Shown: one piece after another, positions 10,476 through 23,275 of the stretch | How positions within the stretch are numbered: position 1 is the stretch's first letter | How the letters are laid out: each line of letters starts with the position of its first letter | Assembly (NCBI GenBank): GCA_036873755.1 | Contig: JAVTVY010018895.1 | Span: forward strand, 1 to 64,000 | DNA from: Hanleya hanleyi | Taxonomy: Eukaryota > Mollusca > Polyplacophora > Lepidopleurida > Hanleyidae | Length of the DNA: 64,000 bases | Direction: 5' to 3' | The notes under the pieces: model-generated | Seen by the model: the letters and a program-made list of their open reading frames with translations, nothing else | What the model was told of the DNA's origin: nothing | The model's database searches: none | Translations under genes and position numbers: made by a program

Positions 10476-12914
10476 GAAACGGAAGTTATTTCCTTATTCC
10501 CTATTCCCGTTTCGATATTCTAAATCGCGCTATGTGAAAGTAGTAACCTTCATAAAAATCGATATATTTCCACAACCATTATCTCTTTCATAACACGAAT
10601 GGGACCATGTTTTCCCCAATAAATTGTCTTCGCTGTGAATATAAATTTGAGAACAAAACTTCAAATGTGTGCTATTAAGGACATTTCTAAAGGGTCGTAG
10701 TAAAATCTGTGTACATTCCACAATATTTCGCTAGCCATTTTTTAGAGTGGTCTAGATATCTTCCTAATACATTTATCTATCTTTCTGACCCATTTTTGGG
10801 TCTTTAAAGTGGAGATGCCATACCCTCCCAGACAGCGCTGAATGTGTATTATCTGTATATGGTCAATTTACACCGACTGCATTTGTTGCTCCCGATCACC
10901 CAGATATCGAATTTGCGCCACTTTTAGAGTGGCCTAGATATCTTTCTAATACATTCATCTACCTTTCTGACTCAATTTTGGGCTTTCAAAGTGGGGATGC
11001 CATATCCTCCGAGACAGCGCTAAAATGGGTATTATCTGGATATGGTCAATTTACACCTATTGTATTTATTGCTCCCGATCACCCAAGAATCAAATTTGCG
11101 CCGCTTTTAGAGTGGTTTAGGTATCTTTCTAATACATTTATCTACCTTTCTGATCCATTTTGGGTCGTTTAAAGTGGAGATGCTATACCCACCGAGACAG
11201 CGCCAAGTGGTATTTGTTGCTCCCGATCACCCAGAAATCGAATTTGCGCCACCTTTAGAGGGATCTATATATCTTCCTAATACATTTATCTATCTTTCTT
11301 ACCCATTTTTGGTGGTTTAAAGTGGAGATGCCATACCTTCCGAGACAGCGCTATATGGGTATTATCTGGATATGGCCAATTTACCCCCGCTGTGTTTGTG
11401 GCTCCCAATCACCCAGACCCATTTTTGGACGTTTAAAGTGGAGATGCGGTACCCCTCGGTACAGCGTTAAATGGGTATTATCTGGATTTTGTCAATTTAC
11501 ACCGACTGTATTTGTTGCACCCAATCAACCAGAAATCGAATTTGCGCCACATTTAGAGTGATCTAGATATCTTCCTAATACATCTATCTATCTTTCTTAC
11601 TCATTTTTGGGCGTTTAGAGTGGAGATGACATACCCTCCGAGGCAGCTCTAAATGGGTATTATCTGGATTTGGTCAATTTACCCCCGCTGTGTTTGTGGC
11701 TCCCAATCACCCAGAAATCGAATTTGCGCCACTTTTAGAGTGGTCTAGATATCTTCCTAATACATTTATCTATCTTTCTTACCAACTTTTGAGTGTTTAA
11801 AGTGGAGATGCCATACCCTCCGGGGCAGCGCTAAATGAGTATCATCTGGATTTTGTTAATTTACACCGACTGTATTTGTTGCTCCCCATCACCCAGAAAT
11901 CGAATTTGATTACTCTAAAAGTGGCGCAAATTCGATTTCTGGTTGATTGTGAGCAACAAGCGCAGCAGGTGTAAATTGACCAAATCCAGATAATACCCAT
12001 TTAGAGCTACCTCGGAGGGTATGGCATCTCCACTTTAAACGCCCAAAAATGGGTAAGAAAGATAGATAAATGTATTAGAAAGATATCTAGATCACTCTAA
12101 ATGTGGCGCAACTTCGATTTCTGGTTGATTGGGTGCAACAAATACAGTCGGTGTAAATTGACAAAATCCAGATAATACCCATTTAGCGCTGTCTCGGGGG
12201 GTATTGGATCTTCACTTTAAACGCCCAAAAATGGGTAGGAAAGATAGATAAATGTATTAGGAAGATATCTAGACCACTCTAAAAGTGGCACAAAGTCGAT
12301 TTCTAGGTAATTGGTAGCAACAAATACGGTAGGTGTAAATTTACCTTATCCAGATAATACCCATTTAGCGCTGTCTGGGAGGGTATGGCATCTCCACTCT
12401 AAACACCCAAAAATGGGTCAGAAAGATAGATAAATGTATTAGGAAGATATCTAGAGCACTCTAAAAGTGGCTCCAAGTCGATTTCTGTGTGATTGGGAGC
12501 AACAAGTACAGTCGGTGTAAATTGACCATATCCAGATAATACCCATTTAGCGCTGTCTGGGAGGGTATGACATCTCGACTTTAAACACCCAAAAATGGGT
12601 CAGAAAGATAGATAAATGTATTAGGAAGATATGTAGACCACTCTAAAAGGGGCTAGCAAAATATTGTGGAATGTACACAGATTTTACTACGACCCTTTAG
12701 AAATGTCCTTAATAGCACACATGTTGATGTATTGTTCTCAAATTTATATTCACAGCGGGGAAAATTTATTGGGGAAAAAACATGGTCCCATTCGTGTTAT
12801 GTAAGACATAATGGTTGTGGAAGTATATCGATTTTCATGAAGGTTGCTACTTTCACATAGCGCGATTTAGAATATCGAAACCGGAATAGGGAATAAGGAA
12901 GTAACTTCCGTTTC
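10476..12914. mobile_element. 2.4 kb foldback element built from ~180-bp repeats
   Basis: The outer arms (about 10476-10740 and 12650-12914) are inverted copies of each other, starting GAAACGGAAGTTA and ending in its complement. Between them, direct ~180-bp units run from 10741 to about 11913. The same units then run in the opposite orientation from about 11914 to 12650. Unit landmarks are TTTAGAGTGG at 10742, 10924 and 11106 and CTCTAAAAGTGG at 11914, 12276 and 12456, with the phrase ATTATCTGGATATGGTCAAT. The two 63-64 codon open frames in the outer arms are mirror images and not genes. No transposase is present, so it is non-autonomous. No target duplication could be matched at the ends. 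Confidence 0.85.
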
Positions 12915-13123
12915 CTTCCATTATTTTGGTGAATTACATACTATAGCGAAATATTCCATTTTAAAATGACCTTGGTTCACGGATGGTAGCGACCACTTAG
13001 TGATCGTATCAGATTTGTGAATCCAGTTGTTCGTCTGTACTTCCCGGTATCTCCCTTTAGAATGAACACAGTTGAAGCCTTCGAAATACAAATATACCAG
13101 AGCTTTGTAAAGAACATTTAGTA
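12915..13123. other. Flank between foldback and LARD-like element
   Basis: No feature seen. It ends in the ATAT (or AATAT) that is repeated at 25875-25878 as the target duplication of the next element. Confidence 0.5.
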
Positions 13124-13287
13124 ATATTGTTGCAGAGATAGCTTTACGATCCAAACTGATAGCCCTGTTACCTCGAAATAAATCGTACATGCCAGGAGAT
13201 TGCCTCATCCGGGCAGAACTACTTCAAACCGGTGTTGTCCCGAAGCTAGAACTTCGGCAATCTTCGTGCATGCTCTGATATGCAATA

Positions 13288-13386
13288 GTTACCACCTGAG
13301 GGATTCAAGCTGTATGAACACTCGCGTCCGTGCAATTGCACACCGAAGTGCGCAATTGCGCGGACGCGAGGTCGAGGGTGGTAACT
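13288..13386. mobile_element. ~98-bp hairpin MITE-like element
   Basis: Outer ends GTTACCACC and GGTGGTAAC are inverted. An inner stem pairs CTCGCGTCCG with CGGACGCGAG around two GCAATTGC-like palindromes. It lies directly outside the inverted-repeat element at 13390-15661. Confidence 0.6.
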
Positions 13387-13389
13387 GAC

Positions 13390-15661
13390 TTACACAATGA
13401 CTGTATTATACTCAACACGAGGGATTCAATTTTCTACAATCACCCGATTGACAATGGACTTTGCATGTGTGAAGGTGTTCCAAATTGAAGAGCACGGCTG
13501 TGAAGATAATTAACCAGTATAAATGTTGACGATATCATTTTGAACAAAATATTGGAAAGAAGAGAAAGTTTTGTTATGATTATACTATTATCACAAGTTT
13601 ACGGTAAATCAATAATGCTGACATAGATGTATAAATAGCTCTTTTTTGCATTTATCATTTAATGTTTGCTGTAAATGGTATTTCCTGTTCAATTTCGTAG
13701 CCAGAAGGGTACGATAAATTGAGGCAGTTTTACTCTTAGTGTTTTTGGGCTGTATTGTGGGCTTCGCGACCTCTGAATACAATGCACTGCCGCAAATGTT
13801 TTACATGCAAGGCTTTGGTGTAAGACCTCCCATTGAAAAGGTAACATCCTGGACACAAGACTGACAATACAAGTTGCAGCAGATCCTTTGTCAATTATAT
13901 TTCGTGAGTCTTATGCCAAATCGTTTTAGCTAAAAACCCAGGTCAAGGTTAGTAATTATCTTCTTCAGCTGTGACGGTGTAAACTTCGGTTTTCGTATTA
14001 CATGAAGGACGACCTGGTGACGAAAACTTCCACAACCCGTTTGACTGGTCCGTAAGTCTCACGTTATCGTTACAAAGATTTGTAACATGACATGAAAATT
14101 ACATTTCCATATGTTCGTAATACAGCCCAACAACACTATGATCTCATATCAGACCCATAATTAACGGAATGTCTTACAGAAATTCACGTTTACCGGTATA
14201 CATTTCACTTGCATCGACACATATATGTGAGGCAGTAAATTAATGCATTGCCATATACAGACGCGTCACATTTTGACTGCTTAGGCTGCAATCAACGCTC
14301 AGCAGGTGACAACCAAAGAATAGCCCTACATTTACGGCAGTTCCTGTTATAATGTATGTATAGAAGAATACGCCACAGGGCTGGAGTGATTTATTGAACA
14401 ATGGAGGAGATATTATTTATGGACGTACGACAAAATATTGCTACTACTCTCGCTGTGCGAGGGGAAATTCTAATGTATTGCTGTGTACTTTTATTGTATA
14501 CACTTATTGACTGGTTCGGATTAGTTGAAAAAAAAATGGATCTACAGCCGAGAAATGTTCACTTTCAACATAGGAGCCGTCGTCCTGTTGAACTCGAGAA
14601 GCATGGGCGACAATTGTCGTTCTTCCCATCTTCGCACTGTCGTCCTTTGAGACTATCCGTAGAAAGGAATGTCCGAGTAACTCTCAATTCCTTTAAAATA
14701 ATGGAGCCGAGGCCCCGACCCATCCACTCACCAAGGCCATGGTTTTACCGCCGATACTCGTTTAACTGTCAAAGGCAAGGCTTTGGTGTAAGACCTCATA
14801 TTGAAAAGGTAATATCCTGGACAAAAGACTGACAATACAACTTGCAGCAGATCCTTTGTCAATCATATTTCGTGAGTCTTACACCAAATCGTTGCCCTGT
14901 CAAAGCAGTACATGTTGTCGTGACGATGATGACACGATAATGTGTCATTTAAGAAGACATTAAGTTAACATTGTAAATGATGAGCACTGAATTATGCTTG
15001 CTGATTCTGCTTGGTGCGCTTGGTCTTACATGCAGGACATTGTGCATATGACAGTAACTCGAACTGTTTATGGTTGAAGATCGACAGATTCGTCGTTTCT
15101 GACCTGGTGTGATTCCACCTCGATCAGTCATGCCTATGGGATGGGAGACAACCCCGTTCGAACTCTTATCTCGTAATATGCAAATCACTCATCCCATCAC
15201 TAAAGTGGTATGTTTATCTGCCATGTATATAAACGTTTCACAAGCATACTATCATGGATTAACACGAGTTCCTCATAGCTTAGTAATCTTATATGGGTGT
15301 ATATATGCGTTATCACAACATTAGTTAATGTATACTGGATAGTGTGTTTCTCTTGAAGCTGGTACAGGCTCTCGTTACCTTAACTCTCCATTCCGTAGAT
15401 AGCCAAGTTTGAGCAACTCTACATTCCTTAAAAATAATTGGAGCGTTGGGACAATAGAGTGACGTCACAAGTGTGCTTTAAAAGGGATGTATTGATTACA
15501 ATTATGAGGTGGGGGTGCTCTTGTAAAGGATCAACCCGGTTTATCTGCCATCGGGTGAGGTGTTCTTCTGAAAGAACACCGGAGCACATGCACAGTCCAT
15601 TGTCAACCGGCTGATTTCAGAAAAAGAAACCCTCGTGTTGCACAATAGAGCCAGTGTGTAA
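13390..15661. mobile_element. 2.3 kb terminal-inverted-repeat DNA element in the LTR
   Basis: The left end begins TTACACAATGACTGTATTAT and the right end is its diverged complement. The arms are about 85 bp and share CAACACGAGGG, TTGACAATGGACT and GCATGTG. A ~117-bp direct repeat occurs inside at 13810-13925 and 14776-14893 (CAAGGCTTTGGTGTAAGACC ... CCAAATCGTT). The 143-codon open frame at 14401-14832 (starting MEEILFMDVRQN) has no transposase signature and overlaps the second direct repeat, so coding status is doubtful. Probably a non-autonomous DNA transposon. Confidence 0.65.
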
Positions 15662-15790
15662 CGTCAGATAAGGGTTGGGACTGATTGAGCAAGGACGTAT
15701 ATTCGGGTGGTGGAGGAACAATTTTAACGGGGACATTTTAGCTATCCATCGCAGAATGTGTTGCTAGTCAGGACACATCGCTACGACAAC

Positions 15791-15808
15791 TGGCGTCAAA
15801 GTTGAAGA
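15791..15808 (+). promoter_or_regulatory. Candidate primer binding site of the LARD-like element
   Basis: TGGCGTCAAAGTTGAAG begins two bases after the left LTR. TGG complements a tRNA CCA end. The tRNA species is not identified, though the start resembles leucine-tRNA type sites. Confidence 0.5.
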
Positions 15809-16089
15809 ATATTTTATTTTCACGGTTGAGATCCCATTTAGGCCTGGAACATTGATAAAATTGCCCGATAAACACACGCGCTACGGTATGGAAGCCGGTC
15901 ATTTTCTCTTTGTTCGCGTTCCCCCAATCCCTGTTATATTGGTCGGCTGTGCACGTTTAGATTGAAGGTTGAATTGTTTTACCGGGACAAGGCCATCCTG
16001 ACAAATATGGCTATTTTAGTAGACGATTCTGTATGAATTTTTTCACGGCTCGCGGGCTGTTGATTGCGGAATAGTTTTTTTGTCTGGCT

Positions 16090-16870
16090 GGTTGACTAAT
16101 TTGCACACAGGCTTGTGTGGTGTTAAGGTTATTTGTTTCGCCTTTCTTGGGAGATTCTGTTCATTTCAGTCCGGGCTATCAAATATTTTTCTGGTGTTTG
16201 GCCGGCTGGCATTTCTAGGAGATAGTGTGTCGGTCGTAGTCATATAATAAACTTGGTGTCGCTGTATATACAGTATTGTTCTCCTGTGACGGACGCGCTA
16301 TGCTATAAGTAAGGCCTACGCGAGGATAAATTCGCCACCATCTAAAATACACAATTTCGTGTGATTATAGCAATCGATCGTTTCGCCGCTCTTTGTTGGG
16401 AAATCAGTTCTGTCCAATTCGGCCTGGGCTATTGAATGTGTTCCATTCGGTCTGTGCTACTAAATATATTTCTGGTATATAGTCGGCTGAGCCCGCTAAC
16501 ATTTTTTGTAAACAGTGTATCGGTCGTATGCATTCAATAAACTTGGCGTCGCTGTATATACGCTGCCGATATTATTACCGTGTGATAGGCGCGCTGTGTT
16601 ATTAGAGTAAGGCCAATGCGGTATAATTTGGCACTGTCGACAGCATATATAGATCTGTGTAATGTGGTAATTAATCGTTTCGCCTCTTTGATGGGGGACT
16701 TGATGTGTTCATTTCGGTCCGCTATTAGATATATTTCTGGTGAATAGCCAGCTCAATTAGCAAACATTTCTGGGAAATAGTGTATTACTCTATTCATTTA
16801 TTGAACTTGGCGTCGCCGTATATGGAGTTGTATTGTCCTGTGATAAACGCGTTATGTTATTAGTAGTGGC
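16090..16870. repeat. ~260-290 bp tandem repeat, about three copies
   Basis: AACTTGG(T/C)GTCGC(T/C)GTATAT recurs near 16250, 16542 and 16804. Each copy is preceded by a CGGTC-containing block and followed by CCTGTGA(C/T)(G/A) and a GCGCTRTGTTAT-like block. The copies are strongly diverged and lie in the 5' interior of the LARD-like element. Confidence 0.7.
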
Positions 16871-17039
16871 ATGTTGACCGTTCGTGACCAATAGATTGGT
16901 AAAAACCGGATAAATTGACACAGTTGTATTGAATGCGATTTGAGCCCGGGAGGGCTATACAATGTTCAAATATTTGTATCGTATAGAGCTAGTATATGGG
17001 AAAATTTGAATTTTTAAGTTTTTCCTCCATTTTCCTCCA

Positions 17040-20000
17040 TTGTCGCTCCAGGTGTTACTATTGTGTGATAGATTTCTGCTGTGTGGATTGACTTTTGTGC
17101 GAGATACAGTTCAGATCAGCTTAATCTTCCAATTAGTGAACAGCGTTTACGCACCGTTAGCGCGCCAACGTGCTGGCCTAATCACCAAGACTTATTACAC
17201 CCTCCATGATGTGACCCTTGCCGCCACGCGCCGGTAGAATATAGTCCGGTCAAACCACTGAATCATTGTAAGCATGTGGGCGGTAAACAAAGGCTCCACG
17301 TTGGCGCACTTGCTGGATAGCGCGCTAACAGCCGTCACGGCTTAAAACTGAATTGTTCTCAAAGAGTTCCCCTTTGGCGGTGTACGGCAAGAACACATTC
17401 TATTCTACAGTTTAAATTACTGGCTAAGTAATTAAAAAATATATAAAAGATTTGACTTCTTCAATAAGAATGCTGTAAATGTTTATCTATCATTTTTTGT
17501 TTGCGCTCCAAGGAAACTCGGCCGTCTTGTGAACATTCGGTTGAGACTACGAATAATCTTCATTAACAAAAAGTTTCGCCAAAAATAGCTTAAAGTATGC
17601 CTAAATATATTATCAGAATTCATAAAACGTTAGTGTGTGCAAATTGCGAAGGCCGTCTCCTCTTTCAGAACGGCCATTAAAACGGTTGAACGTAACATTT
17701 CAAATGAATACAGCTTCGTATAAATTCAGACACACGGCGAGTCGAGATCATAATCTGGGCAACATGCAGTGCTCGGTCAGACTAGTTGTCTCTTTGGCTT
17801 GTCTTGTTACAACCGCCTAACCAAAATATACACAGAAACTCAAAAGATCAATTAGCCCCTTACAGAGAATGACAAATACTCCAATTCTATATGCTCTTTA
17901 TTCGTTACCGCCCGACTGTTAAAGGTTGCACACGAAATAATATATTACTTCCGATGAGGAAATAAGAATTAACAAGTATTTATGGCCCACACATCCATCG
18001 TTCCAGGTAAATAACAAAAACGAAACAATAACAGAGATTTCTACCTAAACAATAAGTTAATGCCATTTCATTTCTTCTCAAACCAGACGTAGACGCGCAT
18101 TTTGTTGGACGAAAGCGGGATATCGCTTTACCCCTTCAGAGAGAGAATGCACTGTTTTGTTTATATTCTCCACTTGTTTACACTAAACTTAACAAAATGA
18201 TTAATCTATTCTTTACAGTGTTGTTTCCTTGCTAACAATATAACATCCGTTATACTGTTCGACAGGAAGTATACATTAACACATATGAAATGTAGGTCTT
18301 GATGTTGGGGACGGAGGGAGAGACTTCCGACTTTAAACGTGTACATTCATGTATTTGTGCATGAATAACGTGCGATGATATACGTACATGTACTCAAGTG
18401 AAATCGTATTGAACTGCCGTCGACTGTACTGTTTTCATAGTAATATGGATTATAACTTAAAGTGAAAGATTTTCCCATCAGTCGGTCTTCTTCCTGCCAA
18501 ATCAAACTGTCGGTTCAGTAAACTATAACTTCTGCACAGTAATATGTTGCAAGATTTCAAGCACGTGTTCTCATTTTCCCGCGAAAAGCCACGTGGGATC
18601 AAAATGGTCGCGCGGGGCTATATTAAGCATGTTCAGACAGCATCCAACACTTCCAAAGTTCGTCTGGATAGCTGGGGTGTGTGTAGACGCCAGATTTCAT
18701 GAGGGCTGATCTATTTCACAGAGGAGTGAGTTCTGTTTTATTGCTGACAACTCCTCAGAAAGGGATTACCAGACTTCAATCAAATCAATCAACCGATTTC
18801 TAGTAAAAAGGTACGGGTATTACATAATTCGTTCCATCGGTTCTTGTTCCACTGATTAAATATTTATACACTGCATGATCCGGTAGTAAAATCTCGGGCA
18901 TTTACTCTTGAATGGTCAAAATTAACAAAATTTGCAAGAATTTTTGAATATATAAAAACGAATGACTTGAACTTGGGCATCTGTATGAGAAGCGGCCGTA
19001 AGATGAAACTTCCAATAAACAAATACCTGTTCTTTAATACCAGAAAAGCTATTCAGTTAGACGCGTAAGTCTGGGTCAAATTTGAAAGCAGGTGTCCAAC
19101 GAAGCACAAATTACAATCCATTTTGCAAGCAGTGTTTATGATTAAAATAAATCTTAAATCTATTTCCTTTTACAAATTTTTAGATGGAATGCAAATACGC
19201 TTGTCCACGTGTTCGCCGGTAACACAAATTCATATACCTGATGTTATTTAATAGGTATGAATTACAGGCAGACATTCTGTGCAAACAGTTAGCTTCGTGC
19301 CGATTAACGCCACGTGGACTCCCAACTGATTTTCTGCTGATAGCGCGCGGCCTGTGTTCAATCATGTCGACGGACTACATTCAACAGAGTTAGAACAATG
19401 GCCAGCCGATAATCATGGGCATTGGCGCGCTATACCTTTGTGTTGGCGCACTTCGTTTGCGCGCCGTTGGTGCGCTAACACTAACCTTTCAGCTGGTCTG
19501 AAGTGTATTTCTGCTATGTGCTAGTGTTAATGTATGATAGAAAACTTTGCAGGAAAGTTGATACCGGCGTTTGTGAGGGATTTGTGTTGGGAATGCAATT
19601 GTGGGTTAATAGAAAATGCTCAGACTATTCGCGGCTCAATTTAATTTGAGAACGGTTGATTTTTTCTCTCTGTTAACGTTTTCCCCATCCCGATAAAAGG
19701 GAAACACGTTTTGTCTTTGTGTTTCAAGATATTTTTTGAACGTTTGGCCCCTAATTTGTAGAGTTTCACTTATGTCGTGGTGTTCGTGATAGAATTTGTC
19801 GGCTGTCAACTGGTTGGCTAAAAATATCGCTCATCGGGTCAATTTCTGTAGTAATCCAGATGTATATTGCCTACATTTTGGTTGTCCGATACGTAATTTT
19901 TATTGCTCCGTTCATAGTTTGGGGCATTGTTAGCCATGGAGCCGGCATTCATGGCGATACCATGGTGTTGTCCGTATGATAGGCTTCCCTCAATTCAGAA

Positions 20001-20295
20001 GAATTGAGTTAATGACATGTATTTCCAGTTTTTGTTTTCTCCCCTCTTCTGGATCAGTTCAGGAAATTATGTTTTGTTTGAAATTTAATTGAATGAGAAC
20101 ATCCGTGAGGGGTCTGAATGATAGACTGAAGGTTGTTCATGATGTTGGACACTATGGGGGTGATGAAGGTTCTAGGGAAGCATGTCAACAAATGTTGGCT
20201 GTTGGCTTTGGTTACTTATTTAGAAATATTTTGGGAATAAACGAGAGAGTACTGGTTCCTTGTTCGAAAGACCTTCCTGGGCTGAGTGGTTCTTA
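17040..20295. other. LARD interior, no recognised coding region
   Basis: Scattered inverted GCGCGC-type words occur near 17145-17172, 17298-17331 and 19430-19485 (CGCCAACGTG against CACGTTGGCG). A TATATTAA at 18619 lies below an E-box CACGTG-type word and could be a core promoter, but no first exon can be defined. Open frames stay below 70 codons. Confidence 0.4.
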
Positions 20296-20360
20296 GTTGG
20301 TTCGTCGTGATATAGCTGAAATATTGTTGAAAGCGACGTAAATTTCATTCACTCGCTCAC
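20296..20360 (+). repeat. Molluscan SINE-like 3' tail
   Basis: CGTCGTGATATAGCTGAAAT, then TTGTTGAAAGCGACGTAAA, then CATTCACTCGCTCACTC. The same tail occurs inverted at 49030-49100 and, diverged, at 28011-28060. I recognise it as a repeat tail common in mollusc genomes; the SINE head is not clear here. Confidence 0.6.
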
Positions 20361-20691
20361 TCAAAAGACATTCAGGTTTCTCAGATGTGGAAATTGGCTT
20401 CATAGACTGGATTGGTTATAGGTCAGATTCCGATATAGGATCCCATCGGTTTCCGACTTTGCCTAATCTTAATTTAAAGCTGTCTTAAATTATCTAGGCT
20501 CAATCAGAATCTTCCAACATAGAGTACTATTTCCCGCGATCAGAATACAGTTTTAGAAATCTTTGGTATGGAAAGTAGTTTTATATAGTGTTTTGGTTAC
20601 AATTCAGTTTCCGTTGTGCGCAAAGCACTTATTCGTGGTACACAAACGGTTTCTGACTTCCGCTGACCCAGATTTGAAGCTATTCCATAAA

Positions 20692-21018
20692 TTATTTGAG
20701 CTCAATTAGAGCCTTCCAATAGTTTACATATATGTTTGTGTTGTGAATGAGTGAGTTTAAATTTTGATACAGTTTATCATCTTGAGAAGACAGACTATTT
20801 CCTGGTTGTATTTGAACTCGGGAGTTATAACTCCTCGATGTGATCCAATCTAAAACCCAGTTTGTATCATGTGTTGCATTCCTCCAGGCACGGGGGACCG
20901 TGTTGACTGAAGGTTTATTTATTTTGAACACCGGTGGCCTGCTTTTGTTTTCGAGCACAATTGATAATTGTTTTTTTCCCCCAAGGTCCACCTTGGGTTT
21001 CTTTAATCCTCTATACAT
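20692..21018 (-). other. Unrecognised 108-codon open frame
   Basis: Starts MYRGLKKPKVDLGGKK and contains WRNATHDTNWVLDW. I recognise no family. It lies antisense to the LARD-like element and is followed by locally duplicated DNA. It may be chance or the relic of an older insertion. Confidence 0.2.
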
Positions 21019-21059
21019 AATTAGTTGTAAATTTAAATAGTGTTAGATTAACAGAGAAG

Positions 21060-21640
21060 TTGCAACGCGTTGACTGTGTGGTAGCACGTGTTGCACTTGT
21101 TCTGGAGATGGGTCTTGTTCTTTTTTTCGCTAATGTATGTAACTGAATAGGCACACTAGAACGTGTTGACTGCGGTAACACGTGTGCATTTGTTCATGAA
21201 TGTGTTTCATTATTCTGAACTCATGAGCAATGCACATGTTTAAATATTTTCCATTTTTGAGGTTTGAGAAGTTGACACTATGGGTTATTTTTGGTGTCAA
21301 ATTTGGACATACTGTTGTGAACTGTTTTTTTTCTTTTTAGTGATTTTGTGGAGTGCAGGATCGCTGAGCGTGAGAAGTTGACACTATTATTAATTTTTTT
21401 TGGTGTCAAACTTGGTGTTTTGTAGGGATAAAATATGTGGATTGTTTTTCGTTTAGTTCAGTGAGTTTCTGAAATGAAAAATCACTGAGAGTTTTTGGAT
21501 TTGTTTGATTAGATTGTGATTGGTATTCTTTTTTTTAATTGTTTGTAGCAACCGTATGTCATTCCACTTTGGACTGACTTTCATTTGTTTCAGTGAGTTT
21601 CTTAATTGGAAAATTACTGAAAGTCTTTGAATGTATTTGA
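21060..21640. repeat. Three consecutive local duplications
   Basis: First pair near 21065 and 21155: CGTGTTGACTG with CACGTG and TTTGTTC. Second pair near 21268 and 21373: GAGAAGTTGACACTAT with TTTTGGTGTCAAA. Third pair near 21455 and 21590: TTCAGTGAGTTTCT with TTGATTGGATTGTGATTG. Each pair is diverged and has its own period of about 90-135 bp. Confidence 0.65.
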
Positions 21641-21662
21641 TTGGATTGTGATTGACTAGTCC

Positions 21663-22640
21663 TTATTTCTTTTTGATTTGTCTGCATATACCATATATAT
21701 CATTCCACGTTGGTTGACATGGCAGATTAAGGGCCGTTAATGTGTTAATGGTCATAGGGGAAGCACTGCAAAAAATTGAAGGGGGGGGGGGAGAAGTAGT
21801 CGAGATGTATGTGTGGTAGCCTTGAAGGATTAGAGCAGATTGGTTAGCCTTGAAGATTTTATGTAGGCGATTTAGCTTAGTGCCAGGATAGGGAATTGTA
21901 CGCCCAAGGTCAGTAAATGGTTGAATAGGATCAACAGCTGGGTCAATTGGGTAGAGACGCGGATGTTCATGGGTGCCGATTGGGTCAACGAGACAATAGG
22001 TTCGCGTTGGATTGCCAGTTGCGGGATGTCCTTTAGAGGTTCCGCCGGACACTGGCTCTCCTTAGGTTTCCTGGCCCATATGGTTCAGGACTACCTCCCT
22101 CGAGCCGACACGTTCCGGCGACGGCAGCAATTGTTGCAGCCTGCCCTCTCGGGGATGTTCGGGATTATTCCCTGAATATTTCTGAGTGTTCATCAGTCTG
22201 CGGTTTTCGGGATGGTTGGCCTGGTGGGGTGGAGTCTATGTGTGGTGTTGAAGCTGGGGGTGCCCGGTGGCTACGAGTGTCCGGCTCCTGTCTTTTAACT
22301 GAGGTAGGACATTGTTGATATGGTAGTTGTCCGCCCTTGGTGTAACGCTAAAGGATATGACAACGGACGCTGGTCCCCGCGATATTCTTGGCCATCAGAT
22401 CAGTTGTTGCAACATGTCTATTGCTATGTGATCCACAGGATGGCTGGCCTGGTGGGATGGTTTCATATGTGGTGGGCATCCTCGGTTTACCGGGAAGCAG
22501 CCAGCCTGGCTGCCAGAAATACTGGCCGCCAGTTCACGGGAGCACGAGTTTATCAGCCACATGCTGCATTTCCACCCCGGTCCGTGACTGTTGGACCGTT
22601 ACGACATCGTCCCCAATAGTTTGTGGTGTTGTATAGATTG
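21663..22640. other. GC-richer LARD segment with opposing open frames
   Basis: Open frames of 129 codons (minus, 21663-22052) and 99 codons (plus, 22320-22619) occur here. Neither shows a domain I recognise. GGATGGYTGGCCTGGTGGG occurs at about 22210 and 22439, suggesting a duplicated block. A G-run of about 12 lies near 21781. Confidence 0.35.
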
Positions 22641-23176
22641 TCATTTGTGAAGCCTTGTCTTGGGTCCAAGTTGTCTGGTTTGTGTGGTCGAGGTTGGATG
22701 TTTTGTGTTTCATTTTTGTGTGATTATGTTTGAATTGATTTTGATGTTTTTAGTAAGATGGTGTTGGGTGTTCTTGTTTTCGTTGATTCTCAGAAGAGAG
22801 AAAAAAGATTAAAATATTCTGGAGCACTAATAGGGAAATAGGGATGGATTGGTGGAAGAATCTTACGGGGCGGTGTGGGGGCGGTGTCCGCGTGACGGTT
22901 TAAGTCCACCAGTCTCGGAAGCCTCGACTAATGTGAGATCATAACGATATGATCTGAGAGAGTTGGATTTCAGACAGTCACATGTAGGACGTTTAATGTT
23001 GATTCAGTGGGGGAAACTTTCCAGGCTGCTGGTAGGTAGTAAGGGAAGGAATAAATAAGAGGTTCCCTCGCCCTTGGTCATCACGACCCTCCGACCATCG
23101 CAACTATGTTACTCGCTCCTTAAACCCGGTCATTTGAGCCATTTTATGAGTCTCCAGGGGTTGACTCTGCCAATTC

Positions 23177-23275
23177 GGGGAATGAACAGTATGGGAATGC
23201 TGGTTAGGCAGGTACCATTTTGGGGAATGAACAGTATGGGAATGCTGGTTAGGCAGGTACCATTATGGAGAATTA
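23177..23275. repeat. 45-bp tandem duplication
   Basis: GGGGAATGAACAGTATGGG with GCTGGTTAGGCAGGTACC occurs at 23177 and again at 23222, essentially identical. A partial third copy ends in GGCAGGTACCA near 23285. Confidence 0.85.

Larger units (their letters stand above)
13128..15788 (+). repeat. Left LTR, split by a 2.4 kb insertion
   Basis: The LTR halves are 13128-13281 and 15662-15788 (about 281 bp in total). Aligned to the right LTR, the break falls where the intact copy reads TTATATCGTCAG. Everything from 13282 to 15661 is inserted DNA. An AATAAA in CGAAATAAATCG near 13173 could act as polyadenylation signal. Confidence 0.8.

Noticed and set aside
14401..14832. 143-codon open frame considered as transposase of the TIR element
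   Set aside because: No DDE-type or helix-turn-helix signature, and its end lies inside a direct repeat; left as doubtful sequence within the element.
18590..18810. Complete promoter and first exon (TATATTAA at 18619, possible donor AAAAGGTACGGG)
   Set aside because: No downstream exon or open frame could be linked to it, and it lies inside the LTR element; mentioned only as a possible core promoter.
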